From assembly GCA_013331615.1 (NCBI GenBank), contig DUGA01000090.1, forward strand, positions 1 through 41,665: 41,665 bases of DNA, in the 5' to 3' direction. Positions 32,682 to 41,304 of the stretch are shown piece by piece; within the stretch, counting starts at the first letter, position 1; every line of letters starts with the position of its first letter. The DNA comes from Candidatus Woesearchaeota archaeon. GTDB taxonomy: Archaea; Nanobdellota; Nanobdellia; Woesearchaeales; UBA10200. The translations under genes were made by a program, and so were the position numbers. Below the pieces are notes generated by a model. The model worked only from the letters and a program-made list of their open reading frames with translations. It was not told the DNA's origin and searched no databases.

Positions 32682-34100
32682 TTATTTAACTTTTTTAACT
32701 ATGCCCTTCTCAGCATCAACTTCAACCAAGTCATTGTCTTTAAAGAATTGAGTGGCAACTTTTGTGTTGACGATGCACGGAACGCCTAATTCTCTGCTGA
32801 CGATTGCTGCGTGGCTTGTTATGCCACCTTCATTTGTGATTATAGCGCTTGCTTTCTGCATCGCTGGAACAAAGTCAGGATGTGTTGTGATTGCTACTAA
32901 AATATCGCCTTTCTGGACTTTTGAAAGGTCTTTTATACCGTAGATTATCTTTACCCTGCCAGTCGCATAGCCTTTTGATGCAACCACACCGGTTATTTCG
33001 GTTTTTTGCTCTGTGACTTCTAAATGTGCTTTTCTAAATTCATCTATCTTTATTATGTCAGATTCAACTGTTATTGCATTGTTTTTCCAATATATCAGGA
33101 AGCCAAGCTTTCTTTGATTGATCTTGTTTTTATCAATATTATAATTTTTATCTAATGGAGAGATAGCAGATATAATTTCTGAATTAGCCAGATAAGCCAA
33201 GTCTCTTCTTTTTACATTGCATCTAGATGCTATTTCATCAAATAGTTTATAGATGTAAAAAATTCCTTGCCTTCTGTATACATCTCTCATATCCTTGACA
33301 TAAGTAAGCTCTTGGATTTGTTTGAATAATAGTTGTTCTTTTGAGTCAAGGTTTGCAAGTTTTGCTGCCTGACTGAAGGATAACTGTTTAGATTGATTAC
33401 TTGCTGCATTTTGATTAGAAGTTAGAGCCAAATGCGCATAAAAATCTAATAATTCATTTTCTGCCCATGGATCATTCTGGATATCCAGACAAGACATCCA
33501 TGCATAATCTCTTAGTAATCTGGCAATAGTTTTTTCTGGCAACGTTTGATGCTTGAATTTTAATTCTGCTAGTTTATCCTGCAATGAGAGAATTCCGCTC
33601 TTTTCAGAGGGAGAAAATAGGGCTTTGAGTATCTTGTCATGGCTTTTATCACCATGCAGATTCTTTTTATCAAGCAATTGCTTGCCTTTCTCTGAGTAAA
33701 TGTTATTTAAAAGAAATCCCATCCATAAATAGGAGGAGTAGAGGTTTAGGATTTCGAGGTAATTGATGTATAATTTTAATAACTCTTTGTTTTTTAGTTT
33801 AGAGAGAGGTTTTTGCGCAATTTTTTTTGCAGCTGCAACATATTGCTTGCCGTACTTGTGAAAATTTGAGATCAATTTCTTTAATTTTAGTGGATTAGAA
33901 TATTCTTTGTCTAATGCTAGATGCAGAGCCTTCCATTCAGCTGGATCTGCGTAACATGCCTGGTTTTTTTCTTCAGGAATATAGCATTGAGTCAATAATA
34001 AAGCAGGAATATGCGCTTTAACTTCTTTTCCAATAGAGCACAGGCTAGCTTCAGTGTACTGCACAGAGTATTCGCGCGAAAAGAGCTTGGTGAGTGTCAT
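32682..34100 (-). CDS. PEP-utilizing-enzyme mobile-domain protein lacking ATP-grasp
   Basis: 472 residues. The last 90 hold a PEP-utilizing phosphohistidine domain: GVVASKGYATGRVKII, then GGITSHAAIVSRELGVPCIV with the phospho-accepting H430. The first 370 residues are helical, with FDEIASRCNVKRRDLAYL similar to the linker region of PEP synthase or rifampin-phosphotransferase-like proteins. No ATP-grasp or PEP-binding TIM barrel is present, so alone it cannot do the PEP synthase reaction. It may work with a separate ATP-grasp partner or be a degenerate regulator. Confidence 0.75.
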   Translation of the reverse strand: MTLTKLFSREYSVQYTEASLCSIGKEVKAHIPALLLTQCYIPEEKNQACYADPAEWKALHLALDKEYSNPLKLKKLISNFHKYGKQYVAAAKKIAQKPLSKLKNKELLKLYINYLEILNLYSSYLWMGFLLNNIYSEKGKQLLDKKNLHGDKSHDKILKALFSPSEKSGILSLQDKLAELKFKHQTLPEKTIARLLRDYAWMSCLDIQNDPWAENELLDFYAHLALTSNQNAASNQSKQLSFSQAAKLANLDSKEQLLFKQIQELTYVKDMRDVYRRQGIFYIYKLFDEIASRCNVKRRDLAYLANSEIISAISPLDKNYNIDKNKINQRKLGFLIYWKNNAITVESDIIKIDEFRKAHLEVTEQKTEITGVVASKGYATGRVKIIYGIKDLSKVQKGDILVAITTHPDFVPAMQKASAIITNEGGITSHAAIVSRELGVPCIVNTKVATQFFKDNDLVEVDAEKGIVKKVK

Positions 34101-34136
34101 AGTATTATAATATATTAAGCTGTTTTAATAAGATTT

Positions 34137-34283
34137 CTATTGCAAAAAGAGATAATATAAGATTATGACAAATATAGATACTACTAGCAAAAGTTTCAAA
34201 TAAGTATAAGCATCGCTAACAGATGAAATATTATGCGAGTTTTCATAAAACCTTTCTGCGTTTCTTTCGTGTAGTTCAATCAT
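34137..34283 (-). CDS. Small single-TM protein
   Basis: 48 residues, ATG at 34283. Charged N-terminus (MIELHERNAERFYENS) followed by one TM helix (about 29-47, LKLLLVVSIFVIILYYLFL) at the C-terminus. It is in the 289-nt gap between the PEP-domain gene and trmB, divergent from the latter. There is no strong SD. The amphipathic start and clean TM helix look protein-like, but the call rests on composition only. Confidence 0.45.
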   Translation of the reverse strand: MIELHERNAERFYENSHNISSVSDAYTYLKLLLVVSIFVIILYYLFLQ

Positions 34284-34333
34284 TTTAATCACGATAAAGA
34301 GGTAGCTATTGCTAGATATAAGCTTTACTACCC

Positions 34334-34367
34334 CCCTTTAAGGGTAAATAATAGGTAGATTTAAATA
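34334..34367 (+). promoter_or_regulatory. trmB promoter with CCCTT-T-AAGGG palindrome
   Basis: CCCTT (34334-34338), T, AAGGG (34340-34344) is a GC-rich palindrome that stands out in AT-rich sequence. TTTAAATA follows at 34360-34367, about 26 nt before the trmB ATG. It could be an operator for TrmB itself or serve the divergent small ORF. Confidence 0.45.
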
Positions 34368-34389
34368 GATGGATTGTGTTTAATAGTGC

Positions 34390-35145
34390 ATGGAGACTAA
34401 AATTTTGGAAGATATTGGTTTGACAAAAGGTGAGATAAAAGTATATCTTGCATTACTGGAATTAGGTTCAAGCACTGCTGGCCCAATAGTTAATAAATCA
34501 AGAGTATCGCCATCAAAGGTTTATGATATCTTGAGCAGATTGATTGAAAAAGGGATTGTAAGCTATATTGTTAAAGGCAAAGTCAAGTATTTTAATGCAG
34601 CTGCTCCTGAAAGGCTTCTCACATTTATTGGGAAGAGAAAAGAAGAGCTGAATGAAAATGAAGTAAAGATAAGAGAGATATTGCCGCAGTTAAAGCTAAA
34701 GCAATCAAAAAAAGAACAGAAGGCAGAGATATTTGAAGGCATCCGCGGCATAAAGACATTCTTTGATATGGTTTATAGCGAATGCCCGAATGGAGGATGT
34801 GTGTATGCAATAGGATATCCATTGCTTGCAAGTAAACTATTCAATGCATATTTCAGAGAGTTTCATCAGAAGAAATTGAAGTATAAGATCTGTGCAAAGA
34901 TAGCATACAATTATGATGCCTGGTTTGCAAAGAAAAGAGAGAAAAGGGAATTATGCGAGCAAAGATATTTACCAAAAGGAATTGCTACACCTGCATGGAT
35001 ATATTTCTTTGGAGATGTAGTTGGGATAATTACAGTCACAGAAGAGCAGAAGATTTGCTTTATGATAAAAAACAAAGAGGTTGCAGAAAGCTATCTGAAT
35101 TACTTTAATTTAATTTGGAAGCAGGCGATAAGGACAGGGAAATGA
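34390..35145 (+). CDS. TrmB-family transcriptional regulator
   Basis: 251 residues. N-terminal winged helix (about 5-75: LTKGEIKVYLALLELGSSTAGPI, SPSKVYDILSRLIEKGIV), a short coiled coil (about 80-105) and a C-terminal effector-like domain starting at AEIFEGIRGIKTFFDMV. This lacks the long sugar-binding domain of sugar-responsive TrmB proteins, as many short TrmB relatives do. Targets unknown. Leaderless. Confidence 0.9.
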   Translation: METKILEDIGLTKGEIKVYLALLELGSSTAGPIVNKSRVSPSKVYDILSRLIEKGIVSYIVKGKVKYFNAAAPERLLTFIGKRKEELNENEVKIREILPQLKLKQSKKEQKAEIFEGIRGIKTFFDMVYSECPNGGCVYAIGYPLLASKLFNAYFREFHQKKLKYKICAKIAYNYDAWFAKKREKRELCEQRYLPKGIATPAWIYFFGDVVGIITVTEEQKICFMIKNKEVAESYLNYFNLIWKQAIRTGK

Positions 35146-35198
35146 AGAAAATAAAAAAGAATACCATATTTAGATTAGAGAGATGGATTTCCCACAGA

Positions 35199-35717
35199 CT
35201 ATTTATTCCACTCATTTAGCACAACAATAGTTTCTGTTTCTCCAATGCTGTCCAATGACCTCACTTTTTCAATCAGGAACTGGTTTAATTCGTCTATGTC
35301 TTTGCAGACAACTTCAATCATGAAGTCATAGTGACCCATCAACCTTTTTACATTTACAACAAGGGGATGCCTGATAAACTGCTCTTCTATGATGCCAGTC
35401 TTGCCATGCACTGGCTTTTCTGAGCTCTTGTTTACTTTGACATAAATTATTGCTTTGACTTTCTTGCCAAGCATCTTGTAATCAATTTCAACGGTGTATT
35501 TTTTGATTATAGCAGCGACTTTTAATTTTCTGATCCTGTTAAGGACTGTTGTCTGAGGTATCAATGTTTTTTTTGAAATCTGATATGTTGATAAGCTTGC
35601 ATCTTCTTTGAGAAGCTCTAGTATCTGTTCGTCTTTATTATCGAGGATTTGATTTGGTAGGTTTATCATAGTACTCTTTCTACTAGAATTATTGCTAATA
35701 TAAGTGTTTTGTCTCAT
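35199..35717 (-). CDS. Lrp/AsnC-family transcriptional regulator
   Basis: 172 residues. HTH about 25-75 (LDNKDEQILELLKEDASLSTYQISKKT..PQTTVLNRIRKL), then a RAM effector domain (about 85-170) with the GHYDFMIEV segment. TTTATATATAA on the minus strand (35741-35751) is about 28 nt before the ATG at 35717, supporting that start over the ATG at 35669. Divergent from the homocysteine methyltransferase-like gene, which is a plausible target. Confidence 0.92.
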   Translation of the reverse strand: MRQNTYISNNSSRKSTMINLPNQILDNKDEQILELLKEDASLSTYQISKKTLIPQTTVLNRIRKLKVAAIIKKYTVEIDYKMLGKKVKAIIYVKVNKSSEKPVHGKTGIIEEQFIRHPLVVNVKRLMGHYDFMIEVVCKDIDELNQFLIEKVRSLDSIGETETIVVLNEWNK

Positions 35718-35864
35718 TATAATGACTTAGGTAAGTTGTTTTATATATAAATTTTGCTATTTTTGAAGCAAATGAGTGGGTTTTTAGGAGTTAATAATTA
35801 ATAGATACTCTGTTTATTGAGTTATATGGCAAAGAGAAGAATAAAGTAATCGGGGGAGAGGAAA

Positions 35865-36944
35865 ATGAACAACACATTATTAAGAAGAATCTTTGAAGAA
35901 GAGCCTGTTATCATGGGCAATGGATGCACAGGCGTCTATGTTGCAAAAAAAATCATCCCTGAAAAATTTAAAGGACAAGCCCTGACAGACAGGGAAGGTT
36001 CAGCAGATGGCTTTGAATGCAGGGCTCCTTACTGGTCATTTGAATTGAATATGTTTCCCCAAGGACAGATTGCAGTCAGACAGGCACATAAAGATTATCT
36101 GGATGCTACTACCGACCTTTTCTGGACAATTATGTCAATGAATGTTTTCAGGGGAAACAGAAGAATTCTCACAAATGGACATATTGCTAGCAGATTAGAA
36201 GAATTAAACAGGATAGCAGCGCACAATCTTGAGCATGTGGTACTAGAATCAGGAAGAAGGAATATTCTTAAAGTTGCAACAATTGGTCCAGGCGGAGATT
36301 GTTATGATGCATCCAGCTGCTCTTCACGAGAATCTGCTAGTAAAATGCATTATGATCAGCTTAAATGCCTTCAGCCATTTGCAGATTATTTTCAGTTTGA
36401 AACATTCCCAAGCGTCGAGGAATTAAAAGGAGCATTAGATGCATTAAGAAGAGTAAATGCAGAATACCAAAAACTAGGGCTTGAGCCAAAATTGGCAGCA
36501 ATAAATTTTGTGCTTAATAAAAATCAAGAGGATAAAGAAGATTATGGAAAAGTGCTTGATGGTTCGCATCCAGGAGCAGCGATTGAAGGCATCTTAAAAG
36601 AATACCAAGATTTAATTTTATATGCAGGCTTTAATTGCACTCCACAACATGCAGTAATTGAAGGGCTAAGAAAAGTCAGAACATATGATAAAAGGCTTTT
36701 GTCAATAATCAAAGATGTGCATATAAATCCGACTGATACAGATCCTAGCAAAAGGCATTCTATACATGGCATCGACTCAATTGCAAGTACAGAGCTTATC
36801 CAATTTTATGAAACATTGAGAGAAGAGTTTCCTGCTGTTAAGATACTCTGGGGTTGCTGCGGCGTACTGCCTGAGCAGATAAAAGCACTTCATGACCATT
36901 ATGCTGGAAAGGCAGAGTATAAAGGACGTGTTGCGTTGAAGTAA
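35865..36944 (+). CDS. Homocysteine S-methyltransferase-like protein
   Basis: 359 residues. Matches the TIM-barrel family (Pfam S-methyl_trans) at the zinc-Cys sites: C258 in FNCTP and C331/C332 in LWGCCGVLPEQI; the segment ATIGPGGDCYDA fits the family's GSIGP region. It has an unusually divergent N-terminal third. It probably transfers a methyl group to a thiol such as homocysteine. Preceded by a strong SD, GGGGGAGAGG, and divergent from the Lrp gene. Confidence 0.8.
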   Translation: MNNTLLRRIFEEEPVIMGNGCTGVYVAKKIIPEKFKGQALTDREGSADGFECRAPYWSFELNMFPQGQIAVRQAHKDYLDATTDLFWTIMSMNVFRGNRRILTNGHIASRLEELNRIAAHNLEHVVLESGRRNILKVATIGPGGDCYDASSCSSRESASKMHYDQLKCLQPFADYFQFETFPSVEELKGALDALRRVNAEYQKLGLEPKLAAINFVLNKNQEDKEDYGKVLDGSHPGAAIEGILKEYQDLILYAGFNCTPQHAVIEGLRKVRTYDKRLLSIIKDVHINPTDTDPSKRHSIHGIDSIASTELIQFYETLREEFPAVKILWGCCGVLPEQIKALHDHYAGKAEYKGRVALK

Positions 36945-37058
36945 ATTATAGAAAAGTTAGGTTTTTATTTTATGTTTATGATACACAAAACATCTAAACA
37001 AAAAATATTTCACAAATATTATAAGTAATCCTATATTATCTTCTTTTGTGATCCAAAA

Positions 37059-37640
37059 ATGGCACTGCTAGAATCCAATATGCAAGCATTGAAACTAGGA
37101 GAGAAAGCAAAAGAGTTTACTCTCTTAGGCACAGATGATAAGATGCATTCTTTGAATGATATTGCAGGCAAGGATGAAAATATTAACTTGACTAAGCCAA
37201 AAACCACAATAGTCATGTTCATGTGCAACCATTGCCCGTATGTGAAAGGCATCAACAATAGGATAAATAAGATAAGAGAGATGTTTACTCAAGAGGAGCT
37301 TGTTATCGTTGGCATAAACAGCAATAATGCAGCTAATTATCCAGATGATAGCTTTGAAAATATGAAATTGTTTCACAAGAAGTTCCATGTTGATTACTAT
37401 TTACTTGATGAAACGCAGGAAGTCGCTAGAGCATATCATGCAACATGCACTCCAGATATTTTCTTGTTTGATTCGGGATTAAAATTAGTTTATCACGGCA
37501 GGATTGACGACGGATACATTGATGAGAGCAAAGTTAAGCAGCATGATTTAGTAAATGCAATCAGAAAAACTATTTCTGGCGAGAAGATAGAATTTGCGCA
37601 AAAGGCTTCTATGGGATGCTCGATTAAGTGGAAAAACTAA
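37059..37640 (+). CDS. Thioredoxin-fold redoxin protein
   Basis: 193 residues. AhpC/TSA-like thioredoxin fold with a CNHC active site (C56, C59 in MFMCNHCPYVKG) and the family's conserved C-terminal MGCSIKWK (C187). No signal peptide, so cytosolic. Such proteins are common next to redox genes but their substrates are not established. Its 3' end overlaps the convergent MIP18 gene by 4 nt. Confidence 0.9.
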   Translation: MALLESNMQALKLGEKAKEFTLLGTDDKMHSLNDIAGKDENINLTKPKTTIVMFMCNHCPYVKGINNRINKIREMFTQEELVIVGINSNNAANYPDDSFENMKLFHKKFHVDYYLLDETQEVARAYHATCTPDIFLFDSGLKLVYHGRIDDGYIDESKVKQHDLVNAIRKTISGEKIEFAQKASMGCSIKWKN

Positions 37641-37999
37641 ACTCCTAACATCGCCCGTAACTCATCGCTAGGCTTCCAAGGCGGCTCAAAAACAACATTT
37701 AATTTAACATCTTTTACTCCAGGAATCGCTTTTAATTTACTTGTAATATCTTCAACCAACATTGGACCATAAGGGCAGCCTGGAAAAGTGAATGTCATGG
37801 TTATTTCTAAATTTGCAAAAGCAGTTAAATTATCAGCTGTATTGTTTTTCTCATCGGTTCCTTTGTGCTCTAAAGGAATAATCTTAATGTCGTAAATCAG
37901 CCCTAATGTCCAGACATCAATTAATAGCTCTGGGTCATAACACTGCTTTAGGGCTTCCTCAATTTGGGGTTTTGTTACTATTGAATTTTGTTTGGCCAT
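37637..37999 (-). CDS. MIP18/DUF59-family protein (SufT-like)
   Basis: 120 residues. The DUF59 fold: YDPELLIDVWTLGLIYDI near the N-terminus and TFPGCPYGP (C75) followed by VNVVFEPPW-type strand (KLNVVFEPPW). Members, including SufT and the domain in eukaryotic MIP18, assist Fe-S protein maturation. An acidic low-complexity insert (about 45-57) is unusual. It may extend the iron-sulfur set of the window. Confidence 0.9.
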   Translation of the reverse strand: MAKQNSIVTKPQIEEALKQCYDPELLIDVWTLGLIYDIKIIPLEHKGTDEKNNTADNLTAFANLEITMTFTFPGCPYGPMLVEDITSKLKAIPGVKDVKLNVVFEPPWKPSDELRAMLGV

Positions 38000-38141
38000 A
38001 ATTATACAATAGATTGATGCTTTAAAAAATTAACTAAACTTTTGGATTTTTTACTAATTTTTGACACAATATTTTTAAATTAAAAGATAACTCAGATTAA
38101 TACTAATATAGAAATAGAATTTTATAGAAAGGTATTTTTAA

Positions 38142-39440
38142 ATGAAACAAAAAATTATAGCGATTGGTCAAGGCGGTGGTCCGACTTCTGTGATTAATGA
38201 TGAAGTCGCAGGTGCTTTATATGAGGCTAAATTAGCAGGTGCAAGAGTTTATGCGCTCATGAATGGATTGGAAGGTTTATTGTATGCTGATGTTCCTGGA
38301 AATATCATTGATATAACAGACTGGGAACCTGCGCATGTCAGGGAAGCACCTGGCGCAATTTTGGGGACCACAAGAATAAAACTAAAAAAAGGCGACGACA
38401 AAGATGAAAAAGATAATGCAAAAATTACGAAAATCAGGGAAAATATTGAAAGATTAGGTATAGATAATTTAGCTTATTTTGGCGGAAATGATTCTGCAGA
38501 CATTTTACAGGCTTTGGGCATTGGAGTCCATGGCAGCAAGACAATTGATAATGATTTAGGCAACAATGGATTAGTTCACCATACCCCAGGATTTGCTTCT
38601 GCAGCTTGGTTTAATTCAATCGCTGTAAAAAATTTAGCTATTGATATTGGCTCTTACAGGGTTAGAGGCAGAAATGATAAAGGAGAGGAATGTTGGTTAG
38701 TTGCACCTGTAACAATCTACCAGGCAATGGGCAGAGATACAGGATGGCTTGCATTAGCAACAGGATTGGCAAGAGTTGACAGATATGGTAAAGTAGATCC
38801 AACAAAAGCGCCCGATATAATCTGGCCAAGAGAAGTCCCATTTGATCAAGAAAGATACCTAAGCACCTTAAGTGATATCCTTCAAAGACAAGGAAGAGCT
38901 GTTATTGTGATAGGAGAAGAACTTGTAAACACAGACGGAATACCTTTAGCAGAAGTGTATGGCAGAGACCAGACTGATGAGCATGGCCATGCCCAACATG
39001 GAAGAGCAGATTCATTCAATTATGCAAATCATCTTGGAGAGCTGGCAAAAAAAAGATTAAAAGTGAATGGTGTCAAAAAAGTTAAGGAAACACCTATTGC
39101 ACCGCAGCATATCCAGAGAAGTTATGTTAAATCGATAGTTGATTCTGAGGAAGCATTTGAGGTTGGAAGAGAAACAGTAAGAGCTATCTTAGATGGGAAT
39201 AGACAAGTATCTGTTGTATTACAAAAAGTTCCAGGAAGTACGTATTATCACATGGTAACTGCAAGAGTTCCACTTGAACAGATTGCCGGAAAGACAAGAT
39301 ATGTACCTCCTGAATTCATAGATGGTATCAGAGGACCAACAGAAGCATTTATCAGAGAATTTCTCCCAACCATAGGCGGGGCAAAGGCATTGCCACATTA
39401 TGAAAGATTAGATTTCAGCAAGGCTGTTTTGATCAACTAA
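38142..39440 (+). CDS. Phosphofructokinase, PPi-type signature
   Basis: 432 residues. PFK family: GQGGGPTSVINDEVAG at the N-terminus, FGGNDSAD (113-120), KTIDNDL (133-139, catalytic D136) and MGRDTGWLA (196-204). Asp117 and Lys133 sit at the positions that in PPi-dependent enzymes are Asp and Lys, where ATP-dependent enzymes have Gly and Gly. This predicts use of pyrophosphate and a reversible reaction between fructose 6-phosphate and the 1,6-bisphosphate. An acidic-basic insert (KKGDDKDEKDNAK) lies at 82-94. Confidence 0.88.
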   Translation: MKQKIIAIGQGGGPTSVINDEVAGALYEAKLAGARVYALMNGLEGLLYADVPGNIIDITDWEPAHVREAPGAILGTTRIKLKKGDDKDEKDNAKITKIRENIERLGIDNLAYFGGNDSADILQALGIGVHGSKTIDNDLGNNGLVHHTPGFASAAWFNSIAVKNLAIDIGSYRVRGRNDKGEECWLVAPVTIYQAMGRDTGWLALATGLARVDRYGKVDPTKAPDIIWPREVPFDQERYLSTLSDILQRQGRAVIVIGEELVNTDGIPLAEVYGRDQTDEHGHAQHGRADSFNYANHLGELAKKRLKVNGVKKVKETPIAPQHIQRSYVKSIVDSEEAFEVGRETVRAILDGNRQVSVVLQKVPGSTYYHMVTARVPLEQIAGKTRYVPPEFIDGIRGPTEAFIREFLPTIGGAKALPHYERLDFSKAVLIN

Positions 39441-39461
39441 AATCTAATTTTTTGTTATATT

Positions 39462-40199
39462 TTATTTTCCGCTTGTTGCTAACTTTTCATTCTTAGCATC
39501 TGGATTAAGCGCTTCATAGAATCTTAGATATTCTTGAGAGGAAAAGAATTCCTTCATTGCTGTTGTTCTGTCTTCCCTGCCATTAACAAACTGCCAAATA
39601 TCATTGATAAGCCTACGCATATAGCTGTATTTTGAGACAAAGCTATGAATGGAATCTAATTCATGCTTGGCATCTGATAGATTGCCTCCTGTTGCCAATA
39701 CATAAAATGCAGATGCTAGTGAAGATCTTTCAGCCCCAGATCTGCAATGCACTAGCTTGACAGTATGCTTATTTTGCTCTAATGCAGTAATATAAGCAAT
39801 ATAAACATCTGGCTTTGATGGATATTTTGAAGAAAAGCTGAATGCTTGTGCAGTTATCCCAAGTTTTTCGCATGCTTTAATTTCTTTATTATACCATGGT
39901 TCCTCTGGATGCTCGCCACGAAGTATAAGAACTGTTTCTATGCTGTATTTAGTTTTTAGATATCTTAAATCATCCTCATTTACTTGTGCGCTACGATAAA
40001 AGAAATTGTCAACTTCAGCAAGATTCAAGCCTGCGATCGGAAGGCGTTCGATAACAGGAACTAAAGGCGAGCATGATGTTTCTGTTGCAGCAACTGTTAA
40101 ACCTAATAACGCTGCTAAAAATCCTCTTCTATCAACTTGCATATCAACAAGTGAGTTGTTATTGCCTGCTCCAACTATTTGCTCTAGTTCTTCCCCCAT
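39462..40199 (-). CDS. Tat-exported dual-specificity-type phosphatase (lipoprotein)
   Basis: 245 residues. Tat signal DRRGFLAALLGL with R24-R25, followed by Cys43 in a lipobox-like context (TSC), so likely exported folded and lipid-anchored. The catalytic domain has the P-loop HCRSGAERS with C152 and R158 (HCxxGxxR), and an upstream D/E region. Acts on phosphate esters outside the membrane; substrate unknown. Convergent with the phosphofructokinase gene. Confidence 0.85.
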   Translation of the reverse strand: MGEELEQIVGAGNNNSLVDMQVDRRGFLAALLGLTVAATETSCSPLVPVIERLPIAGLNLAEVDNFFYRSAQVNEDDLRYLKTKYSIETVLILRGEHPEEPWYNKEIKACEKLGITAQAFSFSSKYPSKPDVYIAYITALEQNKHTVKLVHCRSGAERSSLASAFYVLATGGNLSDAKHELDSIHSFVSKYSYMRRLINDIWQFVNGREDRTTAMKEFFSSQEYLRFYEALNPDAKNEKLATSGK

Positions 40200-40264
40200 G
40201 ACTAAACAGTAATATGTGCTATTTAAATATTTACCGACGAATACCTAATCCATGTTTCTTGCCC

Positions 40265-40390
40265 AAAGATTTAAAAATAACAGATATTTTCTATACGAAA
40301 AGTGAGTGTGGGGTAACTAGTTACAATAGTCGATAGTCATTAATCACTATTTGACAAATATCGATAATTATTATTTAACCTATAGGTGAG
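40265..40390 (+). promoter_or_regulatory. pdxS promoter and inverted-repeat-rich leader
   Basis: ATTTAAAAATA near 40269-40279 is the only good TATA box, predicting a leader of about 95 nt. The leader contains the palindrome GTAACTAGTTAC (40313-40324) and a possible stem ATAGT/ACTAT (40333-40337 with 40346-40350). It ends with AGGTGAG at 40384-40390. This could be a repressor site or a regulatory RNA; no known riboswitch is recognised. Confidence 0.4.
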
Positions 40391-40395
40391 AAAAA

Positions 40396-41298
40396 ATCGA
40401 GCCAACAAATATCAAAGCAGAAGCGCACAAAGGAACATTCAAATTAAAAGCTGGCTTAGCAGAGATGCTGAAAGGCGGCGTGATAATGGATGTTGTGAAT
40501 GCACAGCAGGCAATAATTGCAGAAAAAGCAGGAGCTTGCGCAGTCATGGCTCTTGAAAGAGTTCCTTCTGACATTAGAAGAGACGGCGGAGTTGCAAGGA
40601 TGTCTGATCCAGGGATGATAAAAGAGATAATGCAAGCAGTAACTATTCCAGTGATGGCAAAAGTAAGAATTGGACATTTTGTCGAGGCGCAAGTTCTTGA
40701 AGCGATTGGCATTGATTATATTGATGAGAGTGAAGTTCTTACTCCGGCTGATGAACAGAATCATGTTGACAAAAATAAATTTAAAGTTCCTTTTGTGTGC
40801 GGAGCAACTAATTTAGGCGAAGCTTTGAGAAGAATAGGTGAAGGAGCTGCTATGATCAGGACAAAAGGTGAAGCAGGCACAGGAAATATTGTTGAAGCAG
40901 TTAGACATATAAGGACAATAAATGCTGATATAAGAAGATTAGTGAATCTGCCAGAAGAAGAGCTGATGAATGTTGCAAAAGAATTAAGGGCGCCATTTGA
41001 ATTAGTCAAGATTACTGCACAATTAGGAAGACTGCCTGTTGTGAATTTTGCAGCAGGAGGAATTGCAACTCCGGCAGATGCAGCGCTTTGTATGCAGTTA
41101 GGAGTTGACGGAGTGTTTGTCGGCTCTGGAATCTTTAAAAGCAAAGACCCAGAGAAGAGAGCAAAGGCAATCGTTGAAGCTACTACTCATTTTAGGAATG
41201 CAGAAATAATAGCTAAAGTTTCTGAAGGTTTGGGAGAAGCAATGCAGGGAATCGAGATAGAGAAACTGGAAGTTAAGATGGCGAATAGGGGATGGTAA
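40396..41298 (+). CDS. pdxS: Pyridoxal 5'-phosphate synthase subunit PdxS, apparent ATC start
   Basis: 300 residues if begun at ATC 40396. PdxS makes PLP from ribose 5-phosphate, glyceraldehyde 3-phosphate and ammonia. Catalytic residues by B. subtilis spacing: D32, K89 and K157 ([24 protein letters not shown]). The reading frame opens after a stop at 40387-40389 and has no ATG, GTG or TTG before 40465, which would cut into the conserved GLAEMLKGG strand. AGGTGAG at 40384-40390 is correctly placed for ATC 40396. Compare similar SD-to-ATG spacing at cbtB and sufU. No PdxT follows in the window. Confidence 0.9.
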   Translation: MEPTNIKAEAHKGTFKLKAGLAEMLKGGVIMDVVNAQQAIIAEKAGACAVMALERVPSDIRRDGGVARMSDPGMIKEIMQAVTIPVMAKVRIGHFVEAQVLEAIGIDYIDESEVLTPADEQNHVDKNKFKVPFVCGATNLGEALRRIGEGAAMIRTKGEAGTGNIVEAVRHIRTINADIRRLVNLPEEELMNVAKELRAPFELVKITAQLGRLPVVNFAAGGIATPADAALCMQLGVDGVFVGSGIFKSKDPEKRAKAIVEATTHFRNAEIIAKVSEGLGEAMQGIEIEKLEVKMANRGW

Positions 41299-41304
41299 TT
41301 CTAA

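Noticed and set aside
29438-41298. Iron-box palindrome near the MIP18 or pdxS genes
   Set aside because: Only half-sites (TTTAGTTAA) or a different palindrome (GTAACTAGTTAC) are present.
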